A stretch of 64,000 bases of DNA from Pseudohoeflea sp964511625 (GCA_964511625.1 CAZEJG010000009.1:1-64000), one strand, 5' to 3'. Numbered from the stretch's first letter, positions 34,132 to 43,427 are shown. Program-made: numbers and translations. The notes: generated by a model not told the origin, from the letters alone.

Positions 34132-36036
34132 ATGGACGACATCGCCATCAAGATCGCCTTCATCGGCGCGGCCGGAATGGCCGCACAGTGGCTGGCGTGG
34201 AAACTACGCATGCCGGCCATCGTGCTCTTGCTGGTGGCAGGTTTTCTCGCCGGCCCGGCGACCGGCTTTCTGAACCCGGCACAGGACTTCGGCAACCTCT
34301 ACCGGCCCCTGATCTCGATCGCCGTCGCCGTCATCCTCTTCGAGGGCGGACTGACGCTGAACATTCGCGAGATCCGGGAAACCTCCACGGCGGTGCGCCG
34401 TATCGTGATGTTCGCCGGGCCGCTCACATGGCTCGGAACCGCCCTGTCGGCCCACTATATCGGCGGCCTGAGCTGGGCGACGGCGGCGGTGCTCGGCGCA
34501 GTCCTGATCGTGACCGGCCCGACGGTGATCATGCCGCTCCTGCGCCAGTCGCAGCTCGATGCACGACCCGCCTCGCTTCTGAGATGGGAGGCCATCGTCA
34601 ACGATCCGATCGGCGCCCTCTGCGCGGTGATTTCCTTCGAGGCGGTGATGGTGATCATCGGCCGGCACGACGCCAGCAGCCTGGTGGTGGAGCTCATCCT
34701 CGGCGGCGGAGGCTCGATCGTGCTCGGCTATGCCGGCGCGCGGCTGATCGAATGGACCTTCATCCGCGGCCATGTGCCGGAATATCTCAAGGCTCCGGTT
34801 CTGTTCGCCGTCGTGGTGGCCGTCTACGCAATCGCCAACCAGGCGCTCGAGGAAGCAGGCCTGTTGGCGGTGACGATCATGGGCATCTTCATCGCCAATA
34901 CGCGAATCGCCTCGCTGACCGACATGCGCCGCTTCAAGGAGACGATCACCACGCTGCTGGTCTCCGCCCTGTTCATCATCCTCACCGCCTCGCTGACATT
35001 CGAGGATATTCGCGGCCTCAATCTGCAGGCGCTGTTCTTCGTGGTGTCGCTGCTGCTCGTGATCAGGCCTGTCGCGGTGATGGTGGCGACCATCGGCGCC
35101 GGCGTGACCTTCCGCGAACGGCTGTTGTCGGCCTGGATCGCGCCGCGCGGCGTGGTGGCGGTTGCCGTCTCCGGCCTGTTCGGCACGTTGCTGACCGATG
35201 CCGGCATCGAGGACGCTTCGCGCATGGTCGCCTTCACATTCGCGGTCGTGGTGACGACGATCGTGCTGCACGGCTTCACGCTCGCGCCGCTGGCGAAGCT
35301 GCTGAAACTGACCAAGATGAGCAAGCCGGGCCTCCTGATCGTCGGCGGATCGCGCTGGTCGACGGCCCTCGCCGCCAAGCTGAAGGAACACGACATTCCG
35401 GTGACGCTGGCCGATCCGAACTGGAACCACCTGTCGCATGCGCGGCTGTCGGACATTCCGGTCTTCTTCGGCGAGGTACTGAGCGAGAACGCCCACCACA
35501 CGATCGAACCCAAACGGTATGCCAACCTGATCGCGGCGACCGACAACGACGCCTATAACGCGCTCGTCTGCACCGATTTCGGTCCGGAACTGGGGCGCAG
35601 CAACGTCTTCCAGATCGGCCGCGAGGAGGAAGGCAACCACCGTGCGTTGTCCTTCACGCTCGGCGGACGTCCGCTCACCAAGCCCGGCCTGAGCTTTCAC
35701 AATTTCCGGGAACGCTTCCGCGACGGCTGGACCTTCCAGGTCACCGGCCTGACAGAGGAATACGGCTATGACGACTACAAGGCCGACAGGCCCGAGGAGA
35801 CCGCCGTCATTCTCTGGATCCGTCCCTCGGGCGACATCGTCTTCGCCTCGATCGCAAGCGCCAACCCGGTTGCCGGCGATCACGTGCTTTCCTTCGGCCT
35901 GCCGAACGGCAGCCACGAGAAGGAAAGCTCGGAACTGGAGCAGGACCTGCAGGCCGACGAAGCCCGCGCCGAGGCGGAAGGCGAAGCCGAATCCGACAAG
36001 GCCGCCATCCATACCGACACCAAGCTGGACGACTGA
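34132..36036 (+). CDS. CPA1-type Na+/H+ (or K+/H+) antiporter with RCK-like domain
   Basis: A 634-aa inner-membrane protein. Twelve or more helices cover residues 3-395, with the family's ILFEGGLTL, VTGPTVIMPLL and the ion-site motif NDPIGAL. The cytosolic tail starts as a TrkA-N-like Rossmann unit (GLLIVGGSRWSTALAAKL, LADPNWNH), though its glycine motif is not the canonical GxGxxG, followed by a second domain and a Glu/Asp/Ala-rich end. The tail suggests nucleotide control of transport. AGGAAG precedes the ATG. It is followed by prmA after only 5 bases, so the two are likely one transcript. Confidence 0.9.
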   Translation: MDDIAIKIAFIGAAGMAAQWLAWKLRMPAIVLLLVAGFLAGPATGFLNPAQDFGNLYRPLISIAVAVILFEGGLTLNIREIRETSTAVRRIVMFAGPLTWLGTALSAHYIGGLSWATAAVLGAVLIVTGPTVIMPLLRQSQLDARPASLLRWEAIVNDPIGALCAVISFEAVMVIIGRHDASSLVVELILGGGGSIVLGYAGARLIEWTFIRGHVPEYLKAPVLFAVVVAVYAIANQALEEAGLLAVTIMGIFIANTRIASLTDMRRFKETITTLLVSALFIILTASLTFEDIRGLNLQALFFVVSLLLVIRPVAVMVATIGAGVTFRERLLSAWIAPRGVVAVAVSGLFGTLLTDAGIEDASRMVAFTFAVVVTTIVLHGFTLAPLAKLLKLTKMSKPGLLIVGGSRWSTALAAKLKEHDIPVTLADPNWNHLSHARLSDIPVFFGEVLSENAHHTIEPKRYANLIAATDNDAYNALVCTDFGPELGRSNVFQIGREEEGNHRALSFTLGGRPLTKPGLSFHNFRERFRDGWTFQVTGLTEEYGYDDYKADRPEETAVILWIRPSGDIVFASIASANPVAGDHVLSFGLPNGSHEKESSELEQDLQADEARAEAEGEAESDKAAIHTDTKLDD

Positions 36037-36041
36037 CAAGC

Positions 36042-36944
36042 ATGCCGAGCTACCGCCTTTTCATCACCACCGACGAAGCCGGCGCTGCCGCCGCCCTCGA
36101 CATTCTAGGCTTGGCCTTCGAGGACGAGGGCCATGCGGTGGCGACCACCGAGATCGACGAGGACGAAGGCATCTGGCAGGCCTCCGTCTATATCGAGACT
36201 GGCGAGCCGGAGGAGATGGGCCCGGAAGAGATGGCAAAGACCATGTCGGGACTTCTCGACGAAGCGCTGCCGGGGCTCGTGGTGGAGATCGAGGAACTGC
36301 CCGAGATCGACTGGGTGACCCATTCGCTCGAAGGTCTCAAGCCGGTCCGCGCCGGGCGCTTTCTGGTGCACGGCTCGCACGACCGGGATGCCGTCCGCAT
36401 CGGCGACATCGGTATCCTGATAGACGCCGCGCAGGCCTTCGGCACCGGCCATCACGGCACCACGGCCGGCTGTCTGGAGATGCTCGACAGCGTGATCCGC
36501 GGCTGGCCGGCCGCCGGTCGTTACCCCTCACCTATTCTCGACCTGGGCACCGGCTCGGGCGTACTGGCGATCGCCTCCGCCAAGCTGACGCCCGCCGCGG
36601 TGCTTGCCACCGACATCGATCCGGTGGCAACCCGCGTGGCGCTCGAGAACATGAAGATCAACGGCGTCGGCAATCAGGTGCGCGCCATCACCGCCGCAGG
36701 TTTCCACTCACCGGAAATCGCCCGCGCCGCACCCTACGAGCTGATCGTCGCCAACATCCTCGCCCGGCCGCTGATGAAGATGGCGCCGCAGATCAGGACC
36801 GCCCTTGCACCCGGCGGCTCGGTGATCCTGTCGGGCATTCTCGCCGACCAGCGCTGGAAGGTCCTCTCGGCCTTCAATTCGCAGGGCCTGGCGCATGTGC
36901 GCACGATCTGGCGCAACGGCTGGGTGACCATCCACCTGCGCTGA
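36042..36944 (+). CDS. prmA: ribosomal protein L11 methyltransferase
   Basis: PrmA, 300 aa, methylates L11 with S-adenosylmethionine. The N-terminal substrate-recognition part ends before the Rossmann domain, whose SAM motif is LDLGTGSGVLAIA. The catalytic post-motif is VANILARPL. AFGTGHHGTT marks the family. It lies 5 bases after the antiporter stop, with no independent promoter seen. Confidence 0.96.
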   Translation: MPSYRLFITTDEAGAAAALDILGLAFEDEGHAVATTEIDEDEGIWQASVYIETGEPEEMGPEEMAKTMSGLLDEALPGLVVEIEELPEIDWVTHSLEGLKPVRAGRFLVHGSHDRDAVRIGDIGILIDAAQAFGTGHHGTTAGCLEMLDSVIRGWPAAGRYPSPILDLGTGSGVLAIASAKLTPAAVLATDIDPVATRVALENMKINGVGNQVRAITAAGFHSPEIARAAPYELIVANILARPLMKMAPQIRTALAPGGSVILSGILADQRWKVLSAFNSQGLAHVRTIWRNGWVTIHLR

Positions 36945-36965
36945 GCCCCCTTGGCAGAACGAAAA

Positions 36966-36995
36966 CGGCCCGGCGCGAGATGTCGCGCCGGGCCG
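36966..36995 (-). terminator. terminator, read from the DUF1127 gene
   Basis: Perfect 13-bp stem CGGCCCGGCGCGA / TCGCGCCGGGCCG around GATG. On the minus strand it is followed by TTTTCGTT, so it ends the DUF1127 transcript (stop at 37043). It may also stop readthrough from prmA. Confidence 0.75.
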
Positions 36996-37042
36996 ATCCT
37001 TGGGAGGATATCCGCGATCCGCAGGACCGCGTAAGGGTGAGA

Positions 37043-37216
37043 TCAGAAGAAGTAGGTCTGGTAGCCTTCCCGGTTGATCTCTTCTCGGGTGCGACCGAGA
37101 ATCTTGAGCGACTCGTCGTCGAGCTGCAGGAGCGCGCCGTTGACGTAGCGGCGGACCTGACGTTCCCGGGCGGTCACCATGCGGTCGTAGGCGGTGTGGA
37201 GGAAATTCCGAGCCAT
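37043..37216 (-). CDS. DUF1127-family small protein
   Basis: A 57-aa basic protein with the typical helix MVTARERQVRRYVNGALLQL and the ending TREEINREGYQTYFF. DUF1127 proteins of relatives influence phosphate and carbon metabolism through RNA binding, but the role here is inferred only. AAAGGAAC precedes the ATG at 37216; an upstream extension of the frame to 37315 is unlikely. It sits between prmA and pepP, an arrangement often seen in Hyphomicrobiales. Confidence 0.85.
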   Translation of the reverse strand: MARNFLHTAYDRMVTARERQVRRYVNGALLQLDDESLKILGRTREEINREGYQTYFF

Positions 37217-37545
37217 GGTTGTGTTCCTTTGGTAGACGGCAGGCCGTAAAGCTTGCGGCCGTGTTTGTATTGCAATGCAACATAGGCCGATTCCCGGGCG
37301 TCTTGTAGATTCCATGTTGCAGTGCAGCTATGCATGAAACGCATATATTTTCCGTGAGAATTGCAAAATTGTTAATCTTTTATGACAGCAACGACGCGGC
37401 AATTGCCTAATTCGGCAGCACACCCCACATGTTCCCCGAAACGACGGCGTCCGAGAGCGCCGGTTGCTCCGCTTTGCCGTTCCCGCTAAGGATTCGGGCT
37501 CTGTCGCGCCCATCCTGCGCCAAATCTGCCGTACCGAGGCCATCC

Positions 37546-39378
37546 ATGTTCCAGAAATTCGACGTTCTCTCCACGCCCGACCTCGCCGCCGGCCGCATTG
37601 CCCGGCTGCGAGACACGTTCGAAGCGCTCGGCGTCGATGCCGTCGCGGTTCCGCGCGCCGACGAATATCTGGGCGAATATGTTCCGGACTGCGCCGAGCG
37701 GCTGGCCTGGCTGACGGGCTTCACCGGTTCGGCCGGACAGGTTCTGGTCTTCGCCGAGACCGCTCATCTGTTCGTCGACGGACGCTACACCGCCCAGGCA
37801 AGAGTACAGACCGACCCGGACGTCTTCGAGGTCGACGACCTTGTGGGCAATGCCCCGCCCCGGTTCATCCGCCAGTGCGGAAAGACCGGTTTCCGCCTCG
37901 GTATCGACCCCTGGACCTTCACGAGCTCGGAGACCCGCAAGCTCGAAGCGAGCATGAAGGCTGTCGGCGGCGAACTGGTGCTGCTCGCGGACAACCCCGT
38001 CGACATGGTCTGGGACGACCGCCCGGGCGAACCGCTCGAGCCGGTGACGATCCAGCCGCTCGACTATGCCGGCCGCATGACCACCGACAAGCTGGCCGAC
38101 ATGCAGAAAACGATCGCGGGCAAAGGCGCCGATGCGGCGGTGTTGACCGACCCCTCGTCAGTCGCCTGGACCTTCAATATCCGCGGCTCCGACCTGCCCT
38201 CGACGCCGCACCCGCTGTCGCGCGCCATTCTGCCGGTGAGCGGTCGGCCGACGCTGTTCATCGATTTCCGCAAGCTCGGAATCGAGGCCAAGGCCTATCT
38301 CACCCAGCTCGCCGACCTGATGCCGCCCGAAAGCTTCGACGAGGCCCTGGCGCTGCTCGGCCGCGACAAGGCCCGCGTCATGGTCGATCCGGGCGTTGCC
38401 CCCCATGCGGTGGCGCTGGCGATCGAAAAGGCCGGCGGCAGCGTGATCGAGGCGCCCGATCCGGCCCGCCTGCCTCGCGCTATAAAGAACGAGGCGGAGA
38501 TCAAGGCCAGCGCCTCGGTTCACCGGCAGGACGGCGCGGCGATGGTGCGCTTTCTCGCCTGGTTCGACGCCGAGGCGCCGAAAGGCGGGCTCGACGAGAT
38601 CGCCGCGACCTCGAAGCTGGAAGGGTTCCGCGCCTCGACCGGTGAGGCCATGCAGATGCCGCTCAAGGCGCTGTCCTTCGACACCATCGCAGGCGCCGGC
38701 CCCGATGCGGCGATCATCCACTACCGGGTCAACACCAAGACCAACCGGCCGATCCGGCCGGGCGAGATGTTTCTGGTGGATTCGGGCGGCCAGTATGTGT
38801 CCGGCACCACCGATATCACCCGCACCATTGCGGTGGGCGACGTGCCCGAGGAGCAGAAGCGCTTCTTCACGCTCGTGCTCAAGGGCATGATCGCCGTCAG
38901 CCGGCTCAAGTTTCCTGAAGGCACGCGCGGGCTGGAGATCGACCCCTTCGCCCGCCACGCGCTCTGGCAGGCGGGCGCGGACTACGGCCACGGCACCGGC
39001 CACGGCGTCGGCAGCTTTCTTGCCGTGCACGAAGGGCCGCAGTCGATCTCGCGACGCGGCGAGCAGGCGCTGCTGCCGGGCATGATCGTGTCCAACGAGC
39101 CCGGTTACTACCGCGACGGCGCCTTCGGCGTCCGGATCGAGAACCTGATCTACGTGACGGGTCCAGAAGCGGTTTCCGGCGGCGATCGCCCCATGCTGGG
39201 CTTCGAGACGCTGACGCTTTGCCCGATCGACCGGCGGCTGATCGTCAAGGATCTGATGGATGCGGACGAAATCGCTTGGCTCGACGCCTACCACGCCCGC
39301 GTGCGCGAGGAGATCACGCCCCTTCTGTCGGATGAAGGCGACAAGACCTGGCTGGAAGCGGCCACGGCACCGCTGTGA
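37546..39378 (+). CDS. pepP: Xaa-Pro aminopeptidase (M24B)
   Basis: A 610-aa metallopeptidase. Two creatinase-like N-terminal domains (about 20-290) precede the pita-bread catalytic domain. Its metal ligands appear in order: Asp of LVDSGGQY, Asp of GTTDITRT, His of GHGTGHGVGSF, Glu of SNEPGYY and Glu of VRIENLIY. It removes N-terminal residues before proline. The start ATG at 37546 (MFQKFDVL) begins the family homology; an upstream frame from 37429 is not conserved. Confidence 0.94.
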   Translation: MFQKFDVLSTPDLAAGRIARLRDTFEALGVDAVAVPRADEYLGEYVPDCAERLAWLTGFTGSAGQVLVFAETAHLFVDGRYTAQARVQTDPDVFEVDDLVGNAPPRFIRQCGKTGFRLGIDPWTFTSSETRKLEASMKAVGGELVLLADNPVDMVWDDRPGEPLEPVTIQPLDYAGRMTTDKLADMQKTIAGKGADAAVLTDPSSVAWTFNIRGSDLPSTPHPLSRAILPVSGRPTLFIDFRKLGIEAKAYLTQLADLMPPESFDEALALLGRDKARVMVDPGVAPHAVALAIEKAGGSVIEAPDPARLPRAIKNEAEIKASASVHRQDGAAMVRFLAWFDAEAPKGGLDEIAATSKLEGFRASTGEAMQMPLKALSFDTIAGAGPDAAIIHYRVNTKTNRPIRPGEMFLVDSGGQYVSGTTDITRTIAVGDVPEEQKRFFTLVLKGMIAVSRLKFPEGTRGLEIDPFARHALWQAGADYGHGTGHGVGSFLAVHEGPQSISRRGEQALLPGMIVSNEPGYYRDGAFGVRIENLIYVTGPEAVSGGDRPMLGFETLTLCPIDRRLIVKDLMDADEIAWLDAYHARVREEITPLLSDEGDKTWLEAATAPL

Positions 39379-39387
39379 GGCGAACTC

Positions 39388-39603
39388 CTATTTCAGCTTC
39401 TCGGCGATCCAGAGCTTGATCAGCGATTGACGCGAGACACCGAGGTGCCGGGCTTGCCGGTCCAGCGCCTCGACAACCCAGGCCGGAAAATCGACGTTTA
39501 CGCGGCGCGGCTCCTCGTTGGGCCGACGGGCTTGCGACCAGTCAACGACGTCGCCGACATCGTCTCCCGCATCGAACTTCTTGTCGAATTCAGAAGCCTT
39601 CAT
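39388..39603 (-). CDS. brnA: BrnA-type antitoxin
   Basis: A 71-aa protein. The C-terminal RRVNVDFPAWVVEALDRQAR then GVSRQSLIKLWIAEKL fits the ribbon-helix-helix DNA-binding domain of BrnA antitoxins, which neutralise BrnT and repress their own operon. The ATG at 39603 lies within the end of brnT (overlap 14 bases), a typical translational coupling. The usual order toxin then antitoxin is kept. An extended frame to 39696 is only the brnT sequence in another frame. Confidence 0.85.
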   Translation of the reverse strand: MKASEFDKKFDAGDDVGDVVDWSQARRPNEEPRRVNVDFPAWVVEALDRQARHLGVSRQSLIKLWIAEKLK

Positions 39604-39853
39604 AATAGCCGATCTCCTCTTTGCGCGCCCGACGGACCGATATGATCCGAACCGCATCTTCTCTCCAGGTCCAGACTGCCGCCCAGTGCACGTCATCGAT
39701 CATCCCGATTGCGAGGAAGCGCAATTCATCTCCGGTTCTGGCCGGGACCTCAAGCATCCGTGCATCGTCCCAGATCGCCTGCGCAATCTCGAAATCAATG
39801 CCGTGTTTGCGCAGATTGGATGCGCTCTTCGCCGGGTCATACTCAAATATCAT
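39590..39853 (-). CDS. brnT: BrnT-type ribonuclease toxin
   Basis: An 87-aa RelE-fold toxin: FEYDPAKSASNLRKHGIDF at the N-terminus (His16 of the Lys-His-Gly motif), then AIWDDARMLEV, and the closing RIISVRRARKEEIGYYE with the conserved Arg pair. BrnT cleaves RNA and is held by BrnA. Its start codon lies in the left half of an inverted repeat (39852-39881) that is a probable operator. Confidence 0.88.
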   Translation of the reverse strand: MIFEYDPAKSASNLRKHGIDFEIAQAIWDDARMLEVPARTGDELRFLAIGMIDDVHWAAVWTWREDAVRIISVRRARKEEIGYYEGF

Positions 39854-39881
39854 GGATAGATATGGTATAATAACTATCCAT
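39852..39881 (-). promoter_or_regulatory. inverted repeat at the brnT start, candidate BrnA operator
   Basis: Perfect 8-bp arms ATGGATAG and CTATCCAT with 14 bases between. The spacer is AT-rich and reads TTATTATACC on the coding strand, containing a -10-like element. The left arm overlaps the brnT start codon. A position like this would allow autorepression by the BrnA dimer, and may also mean a leaderless transcript. Confidence 0.6.
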
Positions 39882-39922
39882 TACCAACAAGCATGTCGCA
39901 GCTACGGCCCCGCTGTAAACGC

Positions 39923-40240
39923 CTAGAGCCCCGCGGCCCGCAACGCCACGATCATCGCCCAGCCGATCAGGAACATCACCATCATCGGCAGACGGAAGCC
40001 GAGCACGATGGCCGCGAGGAGCGTGAGGATCTCGGCCATGCCGTTCTGGACGAAACCGGGGGCCACCAGCGTGGTGATGACGGCGGCGGGCACCGCGTTG
40101 AGCGCGACATTGACGCGCGCCGGCACGCGCTTGAAGCGCGAGATCACCAGATGACCGCCGAAACGGGTGGCATAGGTGACGAGCGCGCCTGCCAGGATGA
40201 TCCAGACATTGGCCGGAATGTTCATGAAACCCTCGCTCAT
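39923..40240 (-). CDS. azlD: branched-chain amino acid exporter subunit AzlD
   Basis: A 105-aa membrane protein with four helices, including ILAGALVTYATRFGGHLV (the family's first helix), PARVNVALNAVPAAVITTLV and a last helix ending GWAMIVAL. AzlD is the small partner of AzlC in the LIV-E exporter. The start ATG overlaps the azlC stop by 4 bases (ATGA), so the two are translationally coupled. Confidence 0.9.
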   Translation of the reverse strand: MSEGFMNIPANVWIILAGALVTYATRFGGHLVISRFKRVPARVNVALNAVPAAVITTLVAPGFVQNGMAEILTLLAAIVLGFRLPMMVMFLIGWAMIVALRAAGL

Positions 40241-40983
40241 CCCATGTCCTCCGGTCCCTCGCTTAGCGGCACCGGGTCCATTCGCGGCTCGCGCTCGAGC
40301 GGCATGAGGACGGCAATGAGAATGCCGGCGATCGAGCCGAGCCCGACATGCCACGGCGAGCCGACAGTCAGATAGGCCACGATCGCCGCCGCGCCGCTCG
40401 CCAGGACCACCGGCAGCCAGTGCTGGCGCCTGCGGAAGCCCAGAAGCAGGCCGAGAAAATAGATAGGCAACAGGAAATCGATGCCGAGCGCTTCCGGATT
40501 GCGGATGAGCCGGCCGAATTCGAACCCGACGACGGTCGCCGTCACCCACACCACATACATGAACAGCCCATAGGCCGCATACCAGCCGAAGCCGATCTTC
40601 AGCTTGCGTTCGGCGCGCAGTTCGCTCGCCGCATAGAGCGGATCGACCAGCAAAAAGAAGGCCAGCGCCTTCTGCAGGAAGCTGAATTCGGATAGATGCC
40701 GGCCGATGGACGCGGAGTAGAGGATGTGGCGGAAATTGACCGCGAAGATCGAGAACACGATCAGCCAGGCCGCCACGCCGCCCTTGAACAGCTCGATGCC
40801 GACCATCTGGCTGGCGCCGCCGAAGATGGTCGCACTCATCAGCGTCGCCTCGACCAGCGTCATGCCCTTGTCGTAGGCGAGCGTGCCGAAGAGCAGGCCG
40901 AACGGCATGGCCGAAAGCGTGGGGACGAGGCTGTCGCGGATGCCGGACAACGGGGATGGCGAGAGGGACGCGGACGAGGGCAT
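40237..40983 (-). CDS. azlC: branched-chain amino acid exporter subunit AzlC
   Basis: A 248-aa permease with about seven helices and the family hallmarks PFGLLFGTLAYDKGMTL, IFGGASQMVGIEL and NFRHILYSASIGRHL. With AzlD it exports valine, leucine, isoleucine or related compounds. A perfect 19-bp palindrome at 41008-41026 lies just upstream of the start, a possible control site. Confidence 0.93.
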   Translation of the reverse strand: MPSSASLSPSPLSGIRDSLVPTLSAMPFGLLFGTLAYDKGMTLVEATLMSATIFGGASQMVGIELFKGGVAAWLIVFSIFAVNFRHILYSASIGRHLSEFSFLQKALAFFLLVDPLYAASELRAERKLKIGFGWYAAYGLFMYVVWVTATVVGFEFGRLIRNPEALGIDFLLPIYFLGLLLGFRRRQHWLPVVLASGAAAIVAYLTVGSPWHVGLGSIAGILIAVLMPLEREPRMDPVPLSEGPEDMG

Positions 40984-41007
40984 GAAATCTCCTGGGCGCC
41001 GACCGTT

Positions 41008-41026
41008 AGGTCAGCAGTGCTGACCT
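41008..41026 (-). promoter_or_regulatory. 19-bp palindrome upstream of azlC
   Basis: AGGTCAGCAGTGCTGACCT, perfect apart from its central base, 24 bases before the azlC start. The half-site AGGTCAGCA and the location fit a repressor or Lrp-type operator. AzlC-AzlD genes elsewhere are controlled by an Lrp-family regulator, but none is found next to this locus. Confidence 0.5.
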
Positions 41027-41091
41027 GTCAAATCAATGAGTTTGATGCTGCATTCAGAAGGGCTGACGCGCATGCCGCGGAGCGCTTCGGG

Positions 41092-41646
41092 CTATTCGGA
41101 CAAGGACATCCAGAGACCGGGATACGCGAGCACCTGACCTGCGTCGTTGACCCGTAGCCGGGCCCGGTATTCATGCGCCGGAGAGGCATAGTCATAGGTG
41201 TCGCGACCGATGCGATGATAAACCTGCACAAGCCGCTTGAAGCTGAAATCCTCCGTATCGAACCAAAGCGCGGTGGTTTCGGCACGCGCGCCGATCGAAA
41301 GAGCCAGCCGGCGAATGGCATTCGTGTTGGTGGCGGGTGTGAAGCCCAGATCGATGTCGAGAAGATCATCGGCAAAATCGAGCCGCGCGCCATCGAGAGA
41401 CCAACCGCCGTCCTCACCGCGCTCGACGTGGAATGAGACCGGTCGCTCGCCGGCTTGACCCATCACCCGTGCCGAGCGCGTCGACCAGTCGGGTGCACAG
41501 GAAACGGCGTAGCGAAACCGGGTCGCAACACCGCCTTCCCGGCTTCGGGCTTCCCCTTCGATGAGGTGACCGGTGAGGTGGGAGGAAAGCGTGCACCGGT
41601 CGCTTCCCTGCACGTCGAGCCGCCTCCAGACGATCGTCGCTGCCAC
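41092..41646 (-). CDS. putative glycolipid-binding family protein
   Basis: A 184-aa protein of the putative glycolipid-binding type (PF06475/DUF1089). Signatures are TIVWRRLDV at the start, RYAVSCAPDWSTRSARV, DIDLGFTPATNTNAIRRL and the C-terminal VLAYPGLWMSL. The start is GTG at 41646, because AAGGGGAGG lies directly upstream; ATGs further out (41685, 41715) leave this site inside the gene and precede the homology. The function of the family is not settled. It is upstream of azlC on the same strand, 108 bases before it. Confidence 0.75.
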   Translation of the reverse strand: MAATIVWRRLDVQGSDRCTLSSHLTGHLIEGEARSREGGVATRFRYAVSCAPDWSTRSARVMGQAGERPVSFHVERGEDGGWSLDGARLDFADDLLDIDLGFTPATNTNAIRRLALSIGARAETTALWFDTEDFSFKRLVQVYHRIGRDTYDYASPAHEYRARLRVNDAGQVLAYPGLWMSLSE

Positions 41647-41867
41647 TGCCGCCTCCCCTTGCTGAATCCGGAAGATGAGCGGCATGGCGTCGTCGGACAA
41701 GACCCCGGCGTTCAAACATCGTCATTTCGCCGAGCACCCGGGGAAAACTGCCTTCTGCGTCACGAATTCGGCGCTTGCCGGTTTCGGCGCGCGGCAAACT
41801 GACCTATACGGCTTGCCCAAAGCCGTGCGGCAGGCCGACAAGAACGATAATCGGGAAGGAACAGGCG

Positions 41868-43391
41868 ATGCCGGAATCGCTGCGCAAACCGACACTCGAC
41901 AAGGACCTCGACAAGCTCACGTCGATGGAGATGGCGGCCGAAAGCGTCAGCCAGCGTGTCGTCGCACCGGGGCTCGCGATCCTTTTCGTCGTCATCTGCG
42001 CTGTCGTCGCCGGCGCCGTCGTCACCGGCCAGTCCGGCGCCGTCGTCATCGTCGCGGCCGCCGTGGTCGGTGCCTACATGGCGCTCAACATCGGCGCCAA
42101 CGACGTGGCCAACAATGTCGGCCCGGCCGTGGGCGCCCGCGCCATGACGCTGGTCACCGCCCTCGTCATCGCAGCCGTCTTCGAGAGCGCCGGCGCGCTG
42201 ATTGCCGGCTCCGACGTCATCGGCACCATCTCCAAGGGCATCATCTCGCCCGAGGCGGTCGACACGCCGGAAGTCTTCATCGCAGCCATGCTCGCGGCAC
42301 TCGTCTCCTCCGCCCTCTGGATCCATCTGGCGACATGGCTGAAGGCGCCGGTTTCGACCACCCACTCGATCGTCGGCGGTGTCATGGGGGCGGGCATTGC
42401 CGCCGCCGGTATCAATGCGGTGCAATGGTCGACGATGGGCTCGATTGCGCTCAGCTGGGTGATCTCGCCATTGCTGGGCGGCATCATCGCTGCGGCCTTC
42501 CTCGCCTTCATCAAGACCGCCATCATCTACCGGCAGGACAAGATTGCAGCCGCCGTGCGCTGGGTTCCGGTTCTCGTGGCCGTCATGACCGGCGCCTTCG
42601 CCGCCTATCTGTCGGTCAAGGGGCTGAACAATCTGGTCAAGATCAGCCTGCCGACGGCCGGCCTGATCGGCCTGATCGCAGGCGTTCTGTCCTGGGTGAT
42701 CAGCCGGCCGCTGATCAAGCGTCAGGCGCGCGGACTGGAGAACCGCAACCAGTCGCTGCGCAAGCTGTTCTCGATCCCGCTGGTCTTCTCCGCCGCTCTT
42801 CTCTCCTTTGCGCACGGTGCGAACGACGTCGCCAACGCCGTCGGCCCGCTGGCGGCGATCGTCCATACCGCCGAACTCGGCGAGGTCGCGGCCCAGGTCT
42901 CGATCCCGCTCTGGGTGATGGCCGTCGGCGCCTTCGGCATCTCGCTCGGGCTCGTGCTCTTCGGGCCGCGGCTGATCAAGCTGGTCGGCAACGAGATCAC
43001 CAAGCTCAACCCGATGCGCGCCTTCTGCGTGGCGCTATCGGCGGCACTCACGGTGATCGCGGCCTCCGCGCTCGGCCTGCCGGTGAGTTCGACCCACATC
43101 GCCGTCGGCGCGGTCTTCGGCGTCGGCTTCTTCCGTGAATGGTACACCGCGCGCTCGCAGCGGCGCGCCGACTATGTCGCCATGCGCAGCGAGAAGAACG
43201 GCAACACCGCGCCGCCGCGCAAGGGGAAATCCAAGTCGGATGGCAATACGACGTCTGACGACCAGAAACGCCGCATCCTCGTCCGCCGCGCCCACTTCCT
43301 GACGATCGTCGCCGCATGGCTGATCACCGTACCGGCCGCCGCCATCCTCTCGGGCATCCTCTTCGCGATCTTCCGCGCCGTCTTCGCCTGA
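41868..43391 (+). CDS. pit: inorganic phosphate transporter, Pit type
   Basis: A 507-aa low-affinity phosphate/cation symporter. The family signature occurs twice: NIGANDVANNVGPAVGARAM and AHGANDVANAVGPLAAI. About eleven helices in two halves are split by a cytosolic loop (about 250-300). It carries a hydrophilic N-terminus of about 40 residues and a Lys/Arg-rich stretch before the last helix. AAGGAAC before the ATG at 41868 fixes the start. It is usually used at high phosphate; no Pho box was recognised. Confidence 0.94.
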   Translation: MPESLRKPTLDKDLDKLTSMEMAAESVSQRVVAPGLAILFVVICAVVAGAVVTGQSGAVVIVAAAVVGAYMALNIGANDVANNVGPAVGARAMTLVTALVIAAVFESAGALIAGSDVIGTISKGIISPEAVDTPEVFIAAMLAALVSSALWIHLATWLKAPVSTTHSIVGGVMGAGIAAAGINAVQWSTMGSIALSWVISPLLGGIIAAAFLAFIKTAIIYRQDKIAAAVRWVPVLVAVMTGAFAAYLSVKGLNNLVKISLPTAGLIGLIAGVLSWVISRPLIKRQARGLENRNQSLRKLFSIPLVFSAALLSFAHGANDVANAVGPLAAIVHTAELGEVAAQVSIPLWVMAVGAFGISLGLVLFGPRLIKLVGNEITKLNPMRAFCVALSAALTVIAASALGLPVSSTHIAVGAVFGVGFFREWYTARSQRRADYVAMRSEKNGNTAPPRKGKSKSDGNTTSDDQKRRILVRRAHFLTIVAAWLITVPAAAILSGILFAIFRAVFA

Positions 43392-43402
43392 CTGCGCCTG
43401 GA

Positions 43403-43427
43403 CCGTTTCGCCTTCAGGCGTAAACGG
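43403..43427. terminator. stem-loop between pit and the Crp/Fnr gene
   Basis: CCGTTT-CGCCT, two-base loop, AGGCG-T-AAACGG: an 11-bp stem with a bulge. It lies between the two convergent genes and may be a bidirectional terminator. There is no clear T-run. Confidence 0.4.
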
